Source: Streptomyces sp. NBC_01446
GTDB taxonomy: Bacteria > Actinomycetota > Actinomycetes > Streptomycetales > Streptomycetaceae
Length of the DNA: 64,000 nt
Assembly: GCF_026340095.1 (NCBI RefSeq)
Contig: NZ_JAPEPO010000001.1
Coordinates: forward strand, 310,001 to 374,000
Direction of reading: 5' to 3'
Below the pieces are notes generated by a model. It was not told where the DNA came from. It did not search any database and saw nothing but the letters and a program-made list of their open reading frames with translations. Both the position numbers and the translations under genes were made by a program. The stretch's first letter is position 1; each line of letters starts with the position of its first letter. Shown one piece after another: positions 25,821 to 36,954 of the stretch.

Positions 25821-27289
25821 GGGGACCCCGTCGGCGCGCGGTCGAGGAGTGCGGCCACCGCCGAGCGGAACCCGGCGAGGCGTTCGGCGGCGTGCGCGGC
25901 GTCGATGCGCGGCTCGTACACGGCGGCGGGCCGCCCGCGCGGGATCGCGTCCCGCACGGTGAGCGCCGGATCGAGCCCGAGCCGGGCGGCGACGCCCACG
26001 CCGAGCGCGGTCGCGTCGGCCAACTGTGCCGCCTCCACGGGAAGTTGAAGAAGGTCCGCCTGTGTCTGCATCAGCAGGGCCGACCGGGTGAGGCCGCCGT
26101 CGACGCGGAGGGTGCGCAGCGGTTCGCCCAGGTCGGCGGCGACGGCGTCCGCGAGCGAGACGACCTGCGCGGCGATCCCCTCGCACAGGGCGCGGACGAG
26201 GTGGCCGGAGGTCGTGTCCAGGCCGAGGCCCGTCAGGGAGCCGCGCAGGTCGCCGCGCCACCACGGCGCCGCGAGACCGGCGAGGGCGGGCACGAAGGTG
26301 ACGCCGCCCGTGTCGGGCACGGCCGATCCGACCGGGTCGATGTCCTCGGCCCCCGCGATCACCCCGAGGTCGGTGAGCCAGCGGACGGCGGAGGCGGCGG
26401 TGTAGACCTGCCCGTCGAGGCAGTAGCTGCTCCGCCCGGCCAGTCGCCAGGCGACGCAGCTGACCAGTCCCGAGCCGCCGCGGCGCGGGCGGTCGCCGGT
26501 CGGGGCGAGCAGGAACGCACCTGTTCCGTAGGTGCACTTGGCGGTTCCCCGCTCGGTCACGTCCTGGGCGAGCAGCGCGGCCTGCTGGTCCACGAGGAGC
26601 CCGGTGAGGGGAAGTTCGGGGCCGAACGCCTTCGTCGTGCCGACGAGCCCGGCGGCGTCGACGACGTCCGGCAGCCGCTCGCCGCCGAGGCCGAAGATGT
26701 CCAGGGCGCGCGGCGACCACGCGACGGTGTCCAGGTCGAGGAGCTGCGTGCGCCCCGCGGTGGCGGCGTCGGTGACGAACGCGCCGGTCAGGCGGTGGAC
26801 GAGCCACGCGTCGCTGGTGGTGACGACGCCGTCCCGCGAGAGGTGACGCCGGATCCAGGCCATCTTCGGGGCGGCGAAGTAGGGGTCGAGCGGCAGCCCC
26901 GTCAGATCCCTCAACTCATCGGCGTACGTGGCGAGTTCCGCGCACAGCGCTTCCGCCCGCCGGTCCTGCCAGACGATCGCGTCCGTGAGCGGTCTGCCGG
27001 ACGCGGGGTCCCAGGCGAGGACCGTCTCGCCCTGGTTGGCGAGGCCGACGGCGCCGACGGGCTCGCCCGCGGCGGCCAGCGCGCGGCGCCCCGCGTCGAC
27101 GACGGAGGCGAGCAGCGCGGCCGGATCGACCTCGACGAGGCCGCCCGGGAGGTAGCACGGTCGTACGGGCGCGCCGCCCGAGCCGATCACGCCGCGGCGC
27201 GGGCAGATGACGAGGGCCTTCGTCCCCGATGTGCCCTGATCGATGGCGAGGACGCTCCCCTCGCACGGCCCGCCGGCATTCGTGATCAC
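25817..27289 (-). CDS. FGGY-family carbohydrate kinase, glycerol-kinase-like
   Basis: The 490-residue protein has the FGGY N-domain start AIDQGTSGTKALV, DAIVWQDRR near residue 110, YGTGAFLL in the phosphate-binding region and LRVDGGLTRSALLMQTQADLL near 400. These motifs are nearest to glycerol kinase. GTG 27289 is the only possible start because an in-frame stop lies just upstream; the ribosome site is weak. It heads a three-gene operon with the GlpA-like and FAD proteins, which supports a polyol phosphorylation and oxidation pathway. Confidence 0.84.
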   Translation of the reverse strand: MITNAGGPCEGSVLAIDQGTSGTKALVICPRRGVIGSGGAPVRPCYLPGGLVEVDPAALLASVVDAGRRALAAAGEPVGAVGLANQGETVLAWDPASGRPLTDAIVWQDRRAEALCAELATYADELRDLTGLPLDPYFAAPKMAWIRRHLSRDGVVTTSDAWLVHRLTGAFVTDAATAGRTQLLDLDTVAWSPRALDIFGLGGERLPDVVDAAGLVGTTKAFGPELPLTGLLVDQQAALLAQDVTERGTAKCTYGTGAFLLAPTGDRPRRGGSGLVSCVAWRLAGRSSYCLDGQVYTAASAVRWLTDLGVIAGAEDIDPVGSAVPDTGGVTFVPALAGLAAPWWRGDLRGSLTGLGLDTTSGHLVRALCEGIAAQVVSLADAVAADLGEPLRTLRVDGGLTRSALLMQTQADLLQLPVEAAQLADATALGVGVAARLGLDPALTVRDAIPRGRPAAVYEPRIDAAHAAERLAGFRSAVAALLDRAPTGSP

Positions 27290-27368
27290 CGCGGAAGCCT
27301 GCTACAGCCTCCGCGAGAGCGTCAAGGGCGCCCCCTCCCTCCGCCCCCTCTCCCCACAAGAGGAGCTC

Positions 27369-28898
27369 ATGTCCACACCGGAAATAGGCACCACCCCGCC
27401 GAGCACCGCCGAGTCCGCGCCGGCCGGGCAGCCACCGGACGAGGAGACCAGACTCAGGGAACTGGGCTACCAGCCGGTCCTGGCCCGCCGCATGGGCGGC
27501 TTCGGGAACTTCGCCATCAGCTTCTCCGTGATCTCCGTGCTGTCCGGCTGCATGACGCTCTACGGATTCGGCCTCAGCACGGGCGGTCCGGCCGTGATGA
27601 TGTGGGGATGGGCGGGCGTCGGCCTCTTCGTCCTCCTCGTCGCCCTCGCGCTCGCCGAGGTCACCAGCGCGTATCCGACGTCCGGGGCCCTCTACTACAT
27701 GGCCGACCGGCTCGGCGGCCGCCGCTGGGGCTGGTACACGGGCTGGCTCAACCTCCTGGGCCTGCTCGGCGCGATCGCCGGAATCGACTACGGCGCCGCC
27801 CTGTTCACCGGCGCGCTGCTCAACCTCCGGTTCGGCTTCGACCCGACACCGGGATCGACCTTCCTGATCTTCCTGGCCATCCTCGCCGTGCACGCCGTGC
27901 ACGCCGCCCTGAACCTCTTCGACGTACGCCTGGTCAGCGTGCTCAACTCGATCAGCGTGTGGTGGCACCTGGCGGGCGTGGCCGTGATCGTGGGCACCCT
28001 CGCGATCGTGCCCGACCACCACCGCTCGCCGTCCTTCGTGTTCACCGAGTTCGTCAACGACACCGGCTGGCACAACCCGCTGTACGTCGCCGCGATCGGC
28101 CTGCTCCTCGCGCAGTACACGTTCTCCGGCTACGACGCGTCCGCGCATCTCTCGGAGGAGACGTCGAACGCCTCGGTATCCGCCGCGCGCGGCATCGTGC
28201 GCGCCGTGTGGGTCTCGTGGATCGCCGGGTTCGTGCTGCTCGCCGGGCTGACGTTCGCGATCCAGGACTACGCGGGCGCGCAGGACAGCGCCACCGGGGT
28301 GCCGCCCGCGCAGATCATGATCGACGCCCTCGGCACGTCCGGCGCCACGGCGCTGCTCCTGATCGTGATCGTGGCCCAGCTGTTCTGCGGCAACGCCGAG
28401 GTGGCGGCGACCAGCCGCATGGTGTTCGCGTTCAGCCGAGACAACGCGCTGCCGGGCTCGGCACTGTGGCGCAAGGTGAGCGCCCGCACCCGCACACCCG
28501 TGCCCGCAGTGTGGCTGTCGGTGGGCCTCGCTGCCGTGATCGCGCTGCCGTCCCTCTACTCCACGACGGCCTACGGAGCGGTGACGGCCATCAACGTCAT
28601 CGGGATCACGCCCGCGTACGCCATCCCGATCCTGCTGCGCCTGAGGGCGGGCGGCCGCTTCACTCCCGGCCCCTGGAACCTGGGGCGCTGGAGCGGACCG
28701 GTCGGCTGGATCGCGGTGACGTGGGTGGCGTTCGTGACGATCCTGTTCTGCCTGCCGCAGGCGTCACCAGTGACGGTCGACTCGATGAACTACGCGTCGG
28801 CGGCCCTGGCCGTGGTGCTGATCCTGGCGACGGTGTGGTGGTACGCGGCGCGCGACAAGTACGGGACGCCGTCGGCGGAGGAAGACGCCCCGGGATAG
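27369..28898 (+). CDS. APC-superfamily amino acid permease (GABA/choline-type)
   Basis: The 509-residue protein has about 12 hydrophobic segments and begins ELGYQPVLARRMGGFGNFAISFSVISVLSG, the signature start of the amino acid/choline transporter family that includes yeast GABA permease Uga4. AGGAG precedes ATG 27369. Substrate is probably an amino acid or amine; GABA would suit the gabTD genes 15 kb away, but distance makes that only a suggestion. It is divergent from the kinase operon across 79 bp. Confidence 0.85.
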   Translation: MSTPEIGTTPPSTAESAPAGQPPDEETRLRELGYQPVLARRMGGFGNFAISFSVISVLSGCMTLYGFGLSTGGPAVMMWGWAGVGLFVLLVALALAEVTSAYPTSGALYYMADRLGGRRWGWYTGWLNLLGLLGAIAGIDYGAALFTGALLNLRFGFDPTPGSTFLIFLAILAVHAVHAALNLFDVRLVSVLNSISVWWHLAGVAVIVGTLAIVPDHHRSPSFVFTEFVNDTGWHNPLYVAAIGLLLAQYTFSGYDASAHLSEETSNASVSAARGIVRAVWVSWIAGFVLLAGLTFAIQDYAGAQDSATGVPPAQIMIDALGTSGATALLLIVIVAQLFCGNAEVAATSRMVFAFSRDNALPGSALWRKVSARTRTPVPAVWLSVGLAAVIALPSLYSTTAYGAVTAINVIGITPAYAIPILLRLRAGGRFTPGPWNLGRWSGPVGWIAVTWVAFVTILFCLPQASPVTVDSMNYASAALAVVLILATVWWYAARDKYGTPSAEEDAPG

Positions 28899-28929
28899 GG
28901 GGAGTTGGGGGAGTCCCGGGAACGACCGA

Positions 28930-28963
28930 GGGGCCGTGTCAGATTTCTATCTGACACGGCCCC
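28930..28963. terminator. Perfect 15-bp hairpin terminator
   Basis: GGGGCCGTGTCAGAT pairs perfectly with its complement across the loop TTCT. It lies between the permease stop (plus strand) and the 3' end of tRNA-Pro (minus strand), so it can stop transcription from both sides. Confidence 0.88.
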
Positions 28964-28984
28964 TGATCTGCGACTTCGAAAAGT

Positions 28985-29057
<73 letters not shown>

Positions 29058-29205
29058 GTCGCGCCGCCCGGCGGGTGTTCCGCTTGGCGGCGCAGAAAGA
29101 ACAATACCCCAAGCTCAGGGGTGGTCCGTAGCCGGTGCGAGAGGCCGCAGGGCGACGGCTGGACCGCGTCGGGACGGCCGGGCGCCGACGCGGGACAATC
29201 GAGGC

Positions 29206-29712
29206 ATGAGTGACGTGAGCAGTGGCAGGTACCGCGACCGTGACGAAGAGGGGCGGGCCCGGAACGCGCGCCCCCGCGACGGGCTCGGCCGTCCGCTGCC
29301 GTACGGCGCGGAGGGGGTCGCACGGCAGCCGGAGGGGGTGGTGCGTGCTCCCGAGGAGACGGTCGCGGAGGCGCAGGCGCTGCTCGACGCGGGCCGGCCG
29401 TTCCACGCCCACGAGGTGTTCGAAGACGCGTGGAAGTCGGGTCCGGACGAGGAGCGCGGCCTGTGGCGCGCGCTGGCGCAGCTGGCGGTGGGCCTGACGC
29501 ACGCGGCCCGTGGCAACACGGCGGGCGGCGCCCGCCTCCTGCGCCGCGGCGCAACGGGCCTCACGGCGTGGCGCGAGGCCTCGGACAGGCACGCACCGTA
29601 CGGAATGGACGTGGCATCCCTGGAAACCTGGGCAACAACGCTGGCCGAGAAGGTGGAAAACCAGCCCCCCACCCTGGACGCAGCAACAAACGCCCCCCGC
29701 CTGCGCCCATAA
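29206..29712 (+). CDS. DUF309 domain protein
   Basis: The 168-residue protein has a charged N-terminal third and then the DUF309 helical domain (about 60-150). Its hallmark is FHAHEVFEDAWKSG, where the two histidines and the glutamate suggest a metal site, followed by LAQLAVGLTHAARGN. Function is unknown. Its place beside a tRNA-Pro gene is one I associate with many Streptomyces chromosomes. Confidence 0.82.
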   Translation: MSDVSSGRYRDRDEEGRARNARPRDGLGRPLPYGAEGVARQPEGVVRAPEETVAEAQALLDAGRPFHAHEVFEDAWKSGPDEERGLWRALAQLAVGLTHAARGNTAGGARLLRRGATGLTAWREASDRHAPYGMDVASLETWATTLAEKVENQPPTLDAATNAPRLRP

Positions 29713-29735
29713 CTGCTCGCCCGGGCTCCCCACAA

Positions 29736-29830
29736 AGGGGCGCGGGGAACTGCGCGCCCGACCCCCACAACCCGCAGCGAAAAACCCGCCCCCGCACCCC
29801 CCGGACAGCGGGGCGCGGGGTGGCAGCCCC
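29736..29830. repeat. Intergenic sequence resembling a common Streptomyces repeat
   Basis: The stretch beginning AAGGGGCGCGGGGAACTGCG and continuing with CCCCCAC and CCCGCAG resembles a short intergenic sequence I recall from many Streptomyces genomes. It fills most of the 210-base gap between DUF309 and the MFS gene. Only one copy is in this window, so a genome self-comparison would be needed to confirm it. Confidence 0.45.
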
Positions 29831-29922
29831 GCAAAACCCGGCCCAGCACAGATGCAGCGCTCGTCACCCATAAAGCTCCGCAGGACCGCGCGCGGCGGCG
29901 TTCACAGTGTGACGCTGGCCGG

Positions 29923-31995
29923 GTGACCACCACAACGGAGACCGTGCAGCCCCCGGCGCAGCCGCCCGTACTGGACCGGCGGCGCCGCAACGTTGTCTTC
30001 GTGACGATCATGCTGGGCATGCTGCTCGCCGCGCTCGACCAGACGATCGTCGGCACGGCGCTGCCCACGATCGTGTCGGATCTGGGCGGCGCCGCGCACA
30101 TGTCGTGGGTCGTGACGGCGTACCTCCTCGCGGAGACCGTCGCCACGGTGCTGGTCGGCAAGTTCGGTGACCTGTTCGGGCGCAAGGTGCTCTTCCAGGT
30201 CTCGGCGATCGTCTTCATCACGGGTTCGTTCCTGTGCGGACTCGCCACGAACATGACGCTGCTCATCGCGTGGCGCGCGGTGCAGGGCATCGGCGCGGGC
30301 GGCCTGATGGTGACGGCGATGGCGCTGATCGCCGATGTCATCCCGCTGCGGGAACGGGGCAAGTACCAGGGTGCCATCGGAGCCGTCTTCGGGGTCGCGA
30401 CCGTGATCGGTCCGCTGCTCGGCGGCCTGTTCACGGACCACCTCACCTGGCGCTGGGCGTTCTACGTCAACGTACCGATCGCGATCCTCGTCGTGATCGC
30501 CGCGGCCCGCACGATCCCCGTCGTGAAGTCGGCGGCCCGCCCCGTCATCGACTACCTCGGCATCGCGCTCGTCGCGGTCGGCGCGAGCGCGCTCATCCTG
30601 GCGACGAGCTGGGGCGGGAACGAGTACGCGTGGGGTTCGGGCACCATCATCGGGCTGTTCGCGGGGGGCCTCGTCGCGCTCGCCGGGTTCTGCTGGGTGG
30701 AGACCCGCGCCAGGGAACCCATGCTGCCGATGCGGCTGTTCGGCAACCCGGTGTTCACGGTGTGCTCCGTGCTCAGCTTCATCGTGGGTTTCGCGATGCT
30801 CGGCGCGCTGACGTTCCTGCCGACCTATCTCCAGTACGTCGACGGCGACTCGGCCACGGTCTCCGGCGTCCGCACCCTGCCGATGGTGATCGGTCTGCTC
30901 ATCGCGTCCGTGTTCAGCGGCAACGTCGTCAGCAAGACCGGCCACTACCGCCTGTTCCCCATCGTGGGCTCCCTGGTCATGGCGGTGGGGCTGTACTTGC
31001 TGTCGCTGATGGACAGTTCGACGAGCGCCTGGCTCGCGTCGCTGTACATGTTCGTGCTCGGCGTCGGCATCGGCCTGTGCATGCAGGTCCTGACGATCGC
31101 CGTGCAGAACACCGTCGAGTACGCGGATCTGGGCACGGCCACCTCGGGCGTCACCTTCTTCCGTACGCTCGGCAGTTCCTTCGGTACGGCCGTGTTCGGC
31201 ACCATCTACACCAACACGCTCAAGACGAACCTCGCCGACGGGGTCGCCGCCGCGGCGGCGACCGGGGCCGCGCGGCCCGCGGTGATCGCCAAGGCGGCGC
31301 AGAGTCCGGAGGGGGTGCACCGGCTGCCCGCCCCGGCGCGTCAGCCGATCGTGGAGGCGTACGCCGACACGCTGCACACCGTGTTCCTCTGGACGGTCCC
31401 GGTCGCGCTGCTCGGCTTCGTGGTGGCTCTGTTCCTGAAGCAGGTTCAGCTGCGGGACAGCGCGCGGTCGGGGTCGTCCGACATGGGCGAGGGCTTCGCG
31501 TCGCCGCAGGGCACGGACTCGGCGATCCTGCTCGAACGGGCCGTCGGCAACATCGTCAAGTCAGCGGACCTGGACACCGCCCGGCGCATCCTGGACGAGT
31601 CGGACACGCGGCTCGACACCGCGGGGGCGTGGGCCGTGATGCAGGTGGAGTTCTTCACGCGGATGGTGGGGCACGCGAGCCTCGGCATGATCGCGGCCAG
31701 CCGCCGGATGCCGCCCGAGGTGCTCGTGCCTGTCTTCGACCGCATGGTCGAGGAGGGCTATCTGACGCACGCCGGCTACTACTTCTCGCAGACGGCGGCG
31801 GGGCAGCGCGAGGCGGACGTGATCAGTCAGGCCTGGGGCGCGTGGATGAGCCGGCAGGTGGAGGCCGACCTCGGCAGGCCGCCGGGCAAGGACCTGCGGG
31901 CCGCCGTGGACGCGATCGCGAAGCGGCTGCTCGTCGAGGACCTGGAGCACGGCCTGCCGTCCCGCAGCCGGGACAAGGTCCTGTCCGCGTCGTGA
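29923..31995 (+). CDS. DHA2-family MFS drug exporter with a C-terminal winged-helix-like extension
   Basis: The first ~515 residues form a 14-helix DHA2 transporter: [19 protein letters not shown] in helix 1, [10 protein letters not shown] as motif A and [18 protein letters not shown] as motif C. A soluble tail of about 175 residues follows, beyond the usual ~510-residue length. Its segment [31 protein letters not shown] looks like the recognition helix and wing of a MarR/PadR-like fold. It starts at GTG 29923 without a clear ribosome site. Confidence 0.82.
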   Translation: MTTTTETVQPPAQPPVLDRRRRNVVFVTIMLGMLLAALDQTIVGTALPTIVSDLGGAAHMSWVVTAYLLAETVATVLVGKFGDLFGRKVLFQVSAIVFITGSFLCGLATNMTLLIAWRAVQGIGAGGLMVTAMALIADVIPLRERGKYQGAIGAVFGVATVIGPLLGGLFTDHLTWRWAFYVNVPIAILVVIAAARTIPVVKSAARPVIDYLGIALVAVGASALILATSWGGNEYAWGSGTIIGLFAGGLVALAGFCWVETRAREPMLPMRLFGNPVFTVCSVLSFIVGFAMLGALTFLPTYLQYVDGDSATVSGVRTLPMVIGLLIASVFSGNVVSKTGHYRLFPIVGSLVMAVGLYLLSLMDSSTSAWLASLYMFVLGVGIGLCMQVLTIAVQNTVEYADLGTATSGVTFFRTLGSSFGTAVFGTIYTNTLKTNLADGVAAAAATGAARPAVIAKAAQSPEGVHRLPAPARQPIVEAYADTLHTVFLWTVPVALLGFVVALFLKQVQLRDSARSGSSDMGEGFASPQGTDSAILLERAVGNIVKSADLDTARRILDESDTRLDTAGAWAVMQVEFFTRMVGHASLGMIAASRRMPPEVLVPVFDRMVEEGYLTHAGYYFSQTAAGQREADVISQAWGAWMSRQVEADLGRPPGKDLRAAVDAIAKRLLVEDLEHGLPSRSRDKVLSAS

Positions 31996-32002
31996 CGGTG
32001 CC

Positions 32003-32758
32003 TCAGCGCAGCAGGAGTTGCACCCCGCCGACCACGGTCGCCGCGATCACAAGCCGCTCGAACAGCCGCTGGTTGATGCGGTGCACGCAGGCCTTGCCGA
32101 TGAACGCGCCGGGTACGACGAACAGGACGAGTGCCGCGTCGAGGAGCAGCGAGCGCCCGTTGATCAGGCCGAGGCCCACGCTGAACGGCACCTTGGCCGA
32201 ATTGACGATGAGGAAGAACCACGCGGAGGTGCCCAGGAAGCCGAGCTTCCGGAAGCCTGCCGACAGCAGGTACATCGACATGACGGGCCCGCCGGCGTTG
32301 GCGACCATGGTGGTGAAGCCGCCCAGCACGCCGTAGGAGCGGGCCTTCGCGCGGCCGGCGCGGCTCGCGGTCTCCTCGACCTCCGGAGCGTCCTCCCGGC
32401 GTCTGCGCCACACCGTGACGGCGGCCATCAGGAGCAGGATCGCCCCGATCGACGTACGCACCATGGCGTCGTCGGCCCACACCATGAAGAGCGTGCCGAG
32501 CACCACTCCCGCGGCCACGGCCGGGAAGAGGCGCCACAGGGTGGGCCAGTGCGCGTGTCTGCGGTAGGTCAGTACGGCGAGGATGTCGCCGGCGATGAGG
32601 ACGGGCAGCAGGATGCCGGTGGACTCACGGGCGGGCAGGACCGCCGCGAAGATGGCGAGGCTGACCGTGTTGGCGCCGCTGACTGCCGTTTTCGAGAATC
32701 CGACGAGCACGGCCGCAGCGGCGAGCGCGGCGAATTCCCAGAGGGTTATGGAGTACAT
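32003..32758 (-). CDS. TauE/SafE-family sulfite/organic anion permease
   Basis: About 251 residues with seven to eight hydrophobic segments. The two family repeats show as AAAAVLVGFSKTAVSGANTVSL near the N-terminus and GVLGGFTTMVANAGGPVMSMYLL near residue 150. It probably exports or imports a small sulfur-containing or organic anion. ATG 32758 is chosen (TAGCAT lies 11 bases upstream, so possibly leaderless); ATG 32782 would add eight residues. It converges on the MFS gene, 7 bp apart. Confidence 0.82.
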   Translation of the reverse strand: MYSITLWEFAALAAAAVLVGFSKTAVSGANTVSLAIFAAVLPARESTGILLPVLIAGDILAVLTYRRHAHWPTLWRLFPAVAAGVVLGTLFMVWADDAMVRTSIGAILLLMAAVTVWRRRREDAPEVEETASRAGRAKARSYGVLGGFTTMVANAGGPVMSMYLLSAGFRKLGFLGTSAWFFLIVNSAKVPFSVGLGLINGRSLLLDAALVLFVVPGAFIGKACVHRINQRLFERLVIAATVVGGVQLLLR

Positions 32759-33030
32759 ACCGGGGACAGATGCTAGACCCATCTATCCGGCCGGCGGCAA
32801 GGGCGCCGCATGCTGGGACGGCGCCCCGGCGCGGCGGGGGTTGGGAACTGCATGCGCTGGGCTGCTTTCGAAGGTGTGTGAGTAACGCGGCGCCGAGGCC
32901 CAGCTGTGTGGTGCGGGGGATTTCCTCGAGGGGAGCACGGGTGTTCTTGGGTCGAATGGGTGACCTTTGCGGGCGGGGTTCGTTGATTGGAGTGTCGGGA
33001 TCTTCGACACGGCGCTGAAGGGGTGACCAG

Positions 33031-34717
33031 GTGGGCGGGCGGCGGGAGTTGAAGGCGTCGTTCGTGGTGCCGGGCCCCTCGGGGGTGGCCATCCGGGACC
33101 GCCTACGGATCTCGGATCGGGATGCGGAGGTGCTGCGAGAGGTCGGCGTGTTCCTCGGTTCGCTGGCCGCAGGGGATCTCGCGATCCGTTCCCGGCAGGG
33201 ACTGTCGCACGACGGAGCCGGGTGGGCGGCCCGCAAGCGGGAGATGACCGGGGGCTCATCCGCGCGGTGGGCGGGCAGCCTCACCAAGGCCACGCACGAC
33301 CAGTGGGCGCTGGCAAGGCGCGGCCAGCTGGCGGAGATGGCATGGCTGCGGGGTCAGATCGGGCAGATCGAGGCACGCATGGCCCGGCCGCTGGGTGCGA
33401 AGTCGAGCAAGCATGAGGGTCTGGCGCGCGGATACGGGTCGCGATCCCAGTGGCACGCCAAGTCCCGTCGCCTGCACGCGCTCAAAGACCGGTTGGCCCG
33501 CGTGGAGGCGGACTGGGCGGCGGGCCGGGTGCACGTGGTACGCGGCGGCAAACGCCTCGCCCACCTGCGTCACCATCTGGACGAGGCCGGGCTGGACGAG
33601 CGCACCTGGCGGGAGCGGTGGCAGGCGGCGCGAATGTTCCTGGCCGCCGACGGCGAGTCCGGTAAACGCTTCGGCAACGAAACGATCCGCATCACCGACA
33701 CCGGAGAGAGCTCGATCAGGCTCCCGGCCGCCCTCGCTCACCTGGCCAACGCCCCACACGGCCGCTACGTCCTGGATGCCACGGTGGCGTTCAAGCACCG
33801 GGGCCAGGAGTGGCTGGACCGCATCGCCGCGAACCGGGCTGTGGCCTACCGCCTCCACCACGACCAAGTGCGCGGGCGCTGGTATGTGACCGCGTCCTGG
33901 CAACGCGCCGCCGTTTCGGTCACAGTCGTAGCGGGCAGCCCTGGCACGGGGTGTGGTCGGGGTGGACATGAACGACGACCACCTTGCCGCCTGGCACCTC
34001 GACACCCACGGCAACCCGGTCGGCGAACCCCGGCGCTTCTTCTACGACCTGTCGGGCACAGCAGCGCACCGGGACGCCCAGATCCGGCACGCGCTGACCG
34101 GGCTGCTGCACCACGCCCGCCGCTGTGGGGCTGCCGCGATCGCCATCGAGGACCTGGACTTCACCGACGGCAAGTCCCGTGAGAAGCACGGCCGCAACAA
34201 GCGCTTCCGCCGTCTCATCTCCCGCTTTCCCACCGCGAAGCTGAAGGCCCGCCTAGTATCCATGGCCGCCGAGCTGGACATCGCCGTCGTCGCGGTGGAT
34301 CCGGCCTACACCTCCCGGTGGGGCGCCCAGCATTGGCAACAGCCGCTGACCGCACCCACCCGCAAGGCCACCCGGCACGATGCGGCAAGCATCGCGATCG
34401 GGCGACGCGCCCTCGGGCATCCGATCCGGCGACGGACGGCACCGCCCCCTACCCACCAGAGCGATGGGTACGGGCATCGGACCGTCCAGGCCAGACCGGA
34501 GGCCCGACAGCGTGAGGAACCCCGCCCCCACCCGCCCGGACCACGCACCAGAGGCGTGCCGCCCGGCAGTGGCACGAAAGCGGGCGACCAGCGTGCCCAA
34601 CACCGTTCGGAGCACGCGGCTGAGCAGCGGCCCTGGCCACAGGACACGCTCCCACTCAGCCTCCAGGAACGGTACTTGTGGCGGCCCAGGTGCTCCTTGG
34701 ACGACCCCGCGATCTGA
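33031..34717 (+). pseudogene. TnpB-related gene, frameshifted before the nuclease domain
   Basis: The first frame (GTG 33031) gives the N-terminal helical half and wedge region up to RWYVTASWQRAAVSV. Near 33925-33950 the frame is lost and the RuvC part continues one base over as LARGVVGVDMNDDHLAAWHL (RuvC-I), AIAIEDLDF (RuvC-II) and ATRHDAASIAIGRRALG (RuvC-III). All three acidic residues are present, but there is no zinc finger between the last two motifs. A stop codon in the second frame just upstream prevents readthrough. Its right end abuts the broken fabG. Confidence 0.8.
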
Positions 34718-34730
34718 CCGGCATCGGGCC

Positions 34731-34958
34731 TCGGCATCTTGAAGAACATGCCGTCGCGGGTGACGCCCGCGTTGTTGACGAGGATGTGCAGTCCGCCGAG
34801 TTCGTCGTCGACGCATGCGAGGGTGGCCTCGACGGCGTCCTGGTCGGTGGCGTCGCAGCCGTACGACGCCTGCCCGCCCTTGGAGCGTCGACGGTGGCCT
34901 CGGCACGCTCTGCCGTGAGGTCCACGACGGCCACGCGGCCGGTGAACCTGCTGCTCAT
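34731..34958 (-). pseudogene. Broken 3-oxoacyl-ACP-reductase-like SDR gene
   Basis: The start MSSRFTGRVAVV is joined directly to DLTAERAEATVDA, skipping the TGxxxGIG nucleotide-binding loop. A frame change follows, then YGCDATDQDAVEATLACVDD and LGGLHILVNNAGVTRDGMFFKM, where it ends at the TnpB-related element; the catalytic YxxxK half is missing. It starts 31 bp after the thiolase stop, so it was the second gene of a thiolase-reductase operon. Confidence 0.78.
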
Positions 34959-34989
34959 CTTCTTCACGTTCCTTACGTTGTGCGGGGGT

Positions 34990-36177
<1,188 letters not shown>

Positions 36178-36198
36178 GTGCGGCTCCTGAGGGAAGTT

Positions 36199-36225
36199 AA
36201 TTAGCACTGCTAGTTTTGGACTATA
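36199..36225 (-). promoter_or_regulatory. Thiolase promoter with TetR-like palindrome
   Basis: TATAGT (36220-36225 complement) is a near-consensus -10 box, with TTCACA 18 bp upstream as possible -35. Immediately downstream lies AAtTAGCAcTGCTAgTT (36199-36215), a 17-bp palindrome with one mismatched pair. It covers the transcription start region, as expected for a TetR-type repressor site. No TetR gene is adjacent. Confidence 0.5.
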
Positions 36226-36264
36226 GACCCGGGCCCCGCACCCTGTGAAGTGCGCACCGCTGGA

Positions 36265-36278
36265 TAGGCTCCCCGCCG
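36265..36278 (+). promoter_or_regulatory. -10 box of a leaderless cobH transcript
   Basis: TAGGCT (36265-36270) ends 7 bases before GTG 36278 and no Shine-Dalgarno sequence is present, the usual picture of a leaderless Streptomyces gene. No good -35 box is seen. Confidence 0.4.
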
Positions 36279-36919
36279 TGAGCACTGCGTTCGAGTACGA
36301 GAAGTCCGGGGCGGAGATCTACCGCCGGTCCTTCGCCACGATCCGCGCCGAGGCCGATCTGGGCGGGCTGCCCGCCGAGGTGGCCCAGGTCGCGGTCCGG
36401 ATGATCCACGCGTGCGGGATGGTCGACCTGGCGGGCGACCTCGCGTACTCGCCGGACGTCGCGGTCCGCGCCCGCGAGGCGCTGCGCGCGGGCGCGCCCG
36501 TCCTGTGCGACGTGTCCATGGTCGCCAGCGGGATCACCCGGAAGCGGCTGCCCGCGGACAACGACGTGGTGTGCACGCTGTCCGACCCGTCGGTTCCCGC
36601 GCTGGCCGAACGGCTCGGCACGACGCGCTCCGCCGCGGCGCTGGAGCTGTGGCGGGAGCGGATGCGTGGGGCCGTCGTCGCTGTGGGCAACGCGCCCACG
36701 GCGCTCTTCCGGCTCCTGGAACTGGTGCGGGAGGGCGCGGAGCCGCCCGCCGCGGTGATCGGGGTTCCGGTCGGGTTCGTGGGCGCGGTCGAGTCGAAGG
36801 ACGCGCTGGTGGAGCACGCGGGGGAACTGGGGCTGGAGTACCTGGTGGTGCGGGGGCGGCGGGGTGGCAGTGCAATGGCCGCCGCGGCGGTCAACGCGGT
36901 TGCCTGTGCCGTGGAATAA
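36278..36919 (+). CDS. cobH: Precorrin-8X methylmutase
   Basis: The 213-residue protein matches CobH/Cbi[25 protein letters not shown] at the N-terminus, the [11 protein letters not shown] motif whose histidine drives the methyl shift (about residue 45), and [15 protein letters not shown] near 170. It moves a methyl group from C11 to C12, making hydrogenobyrinic acid (or its cobalt form). Neighbouring cobK and cbiD supply other corrin-ring steps. GTG 36278 is the start. Confidence 0.9.
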   Translation: MSTAFEYEKSGAEIYRRSFATIRAEADLGGLPAEVAQVAVRMIHACGMVDLAGDLAYSPDVAVRAREALRAGAPVLCDVSMVASGITRKRLPADNDVVCTLSDPSVPALAERLGTTRSAAALELWRERMRGAVVAVGNAPTALFRLLELVREGAEPPAAVIGVPVGFVGAVESKDALVEHAGELGLEYLVVRGRRGGSAMAAAAVNAVACAVE

Positions 36920-36933
36920 GTCCGGGCGCACAT

Positions 36934-36954
36934 CCCGGGGGCGGCGCCCCCGGG
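36934..36954 (+). terminator. Hairpin terminator after cobH
   Basis: CCCGGGGGC and GCCCCCGGG form a perfect 9-bp stem with a 3-base loop, 14 bases after the cobH stop. Confidence 0.6.
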
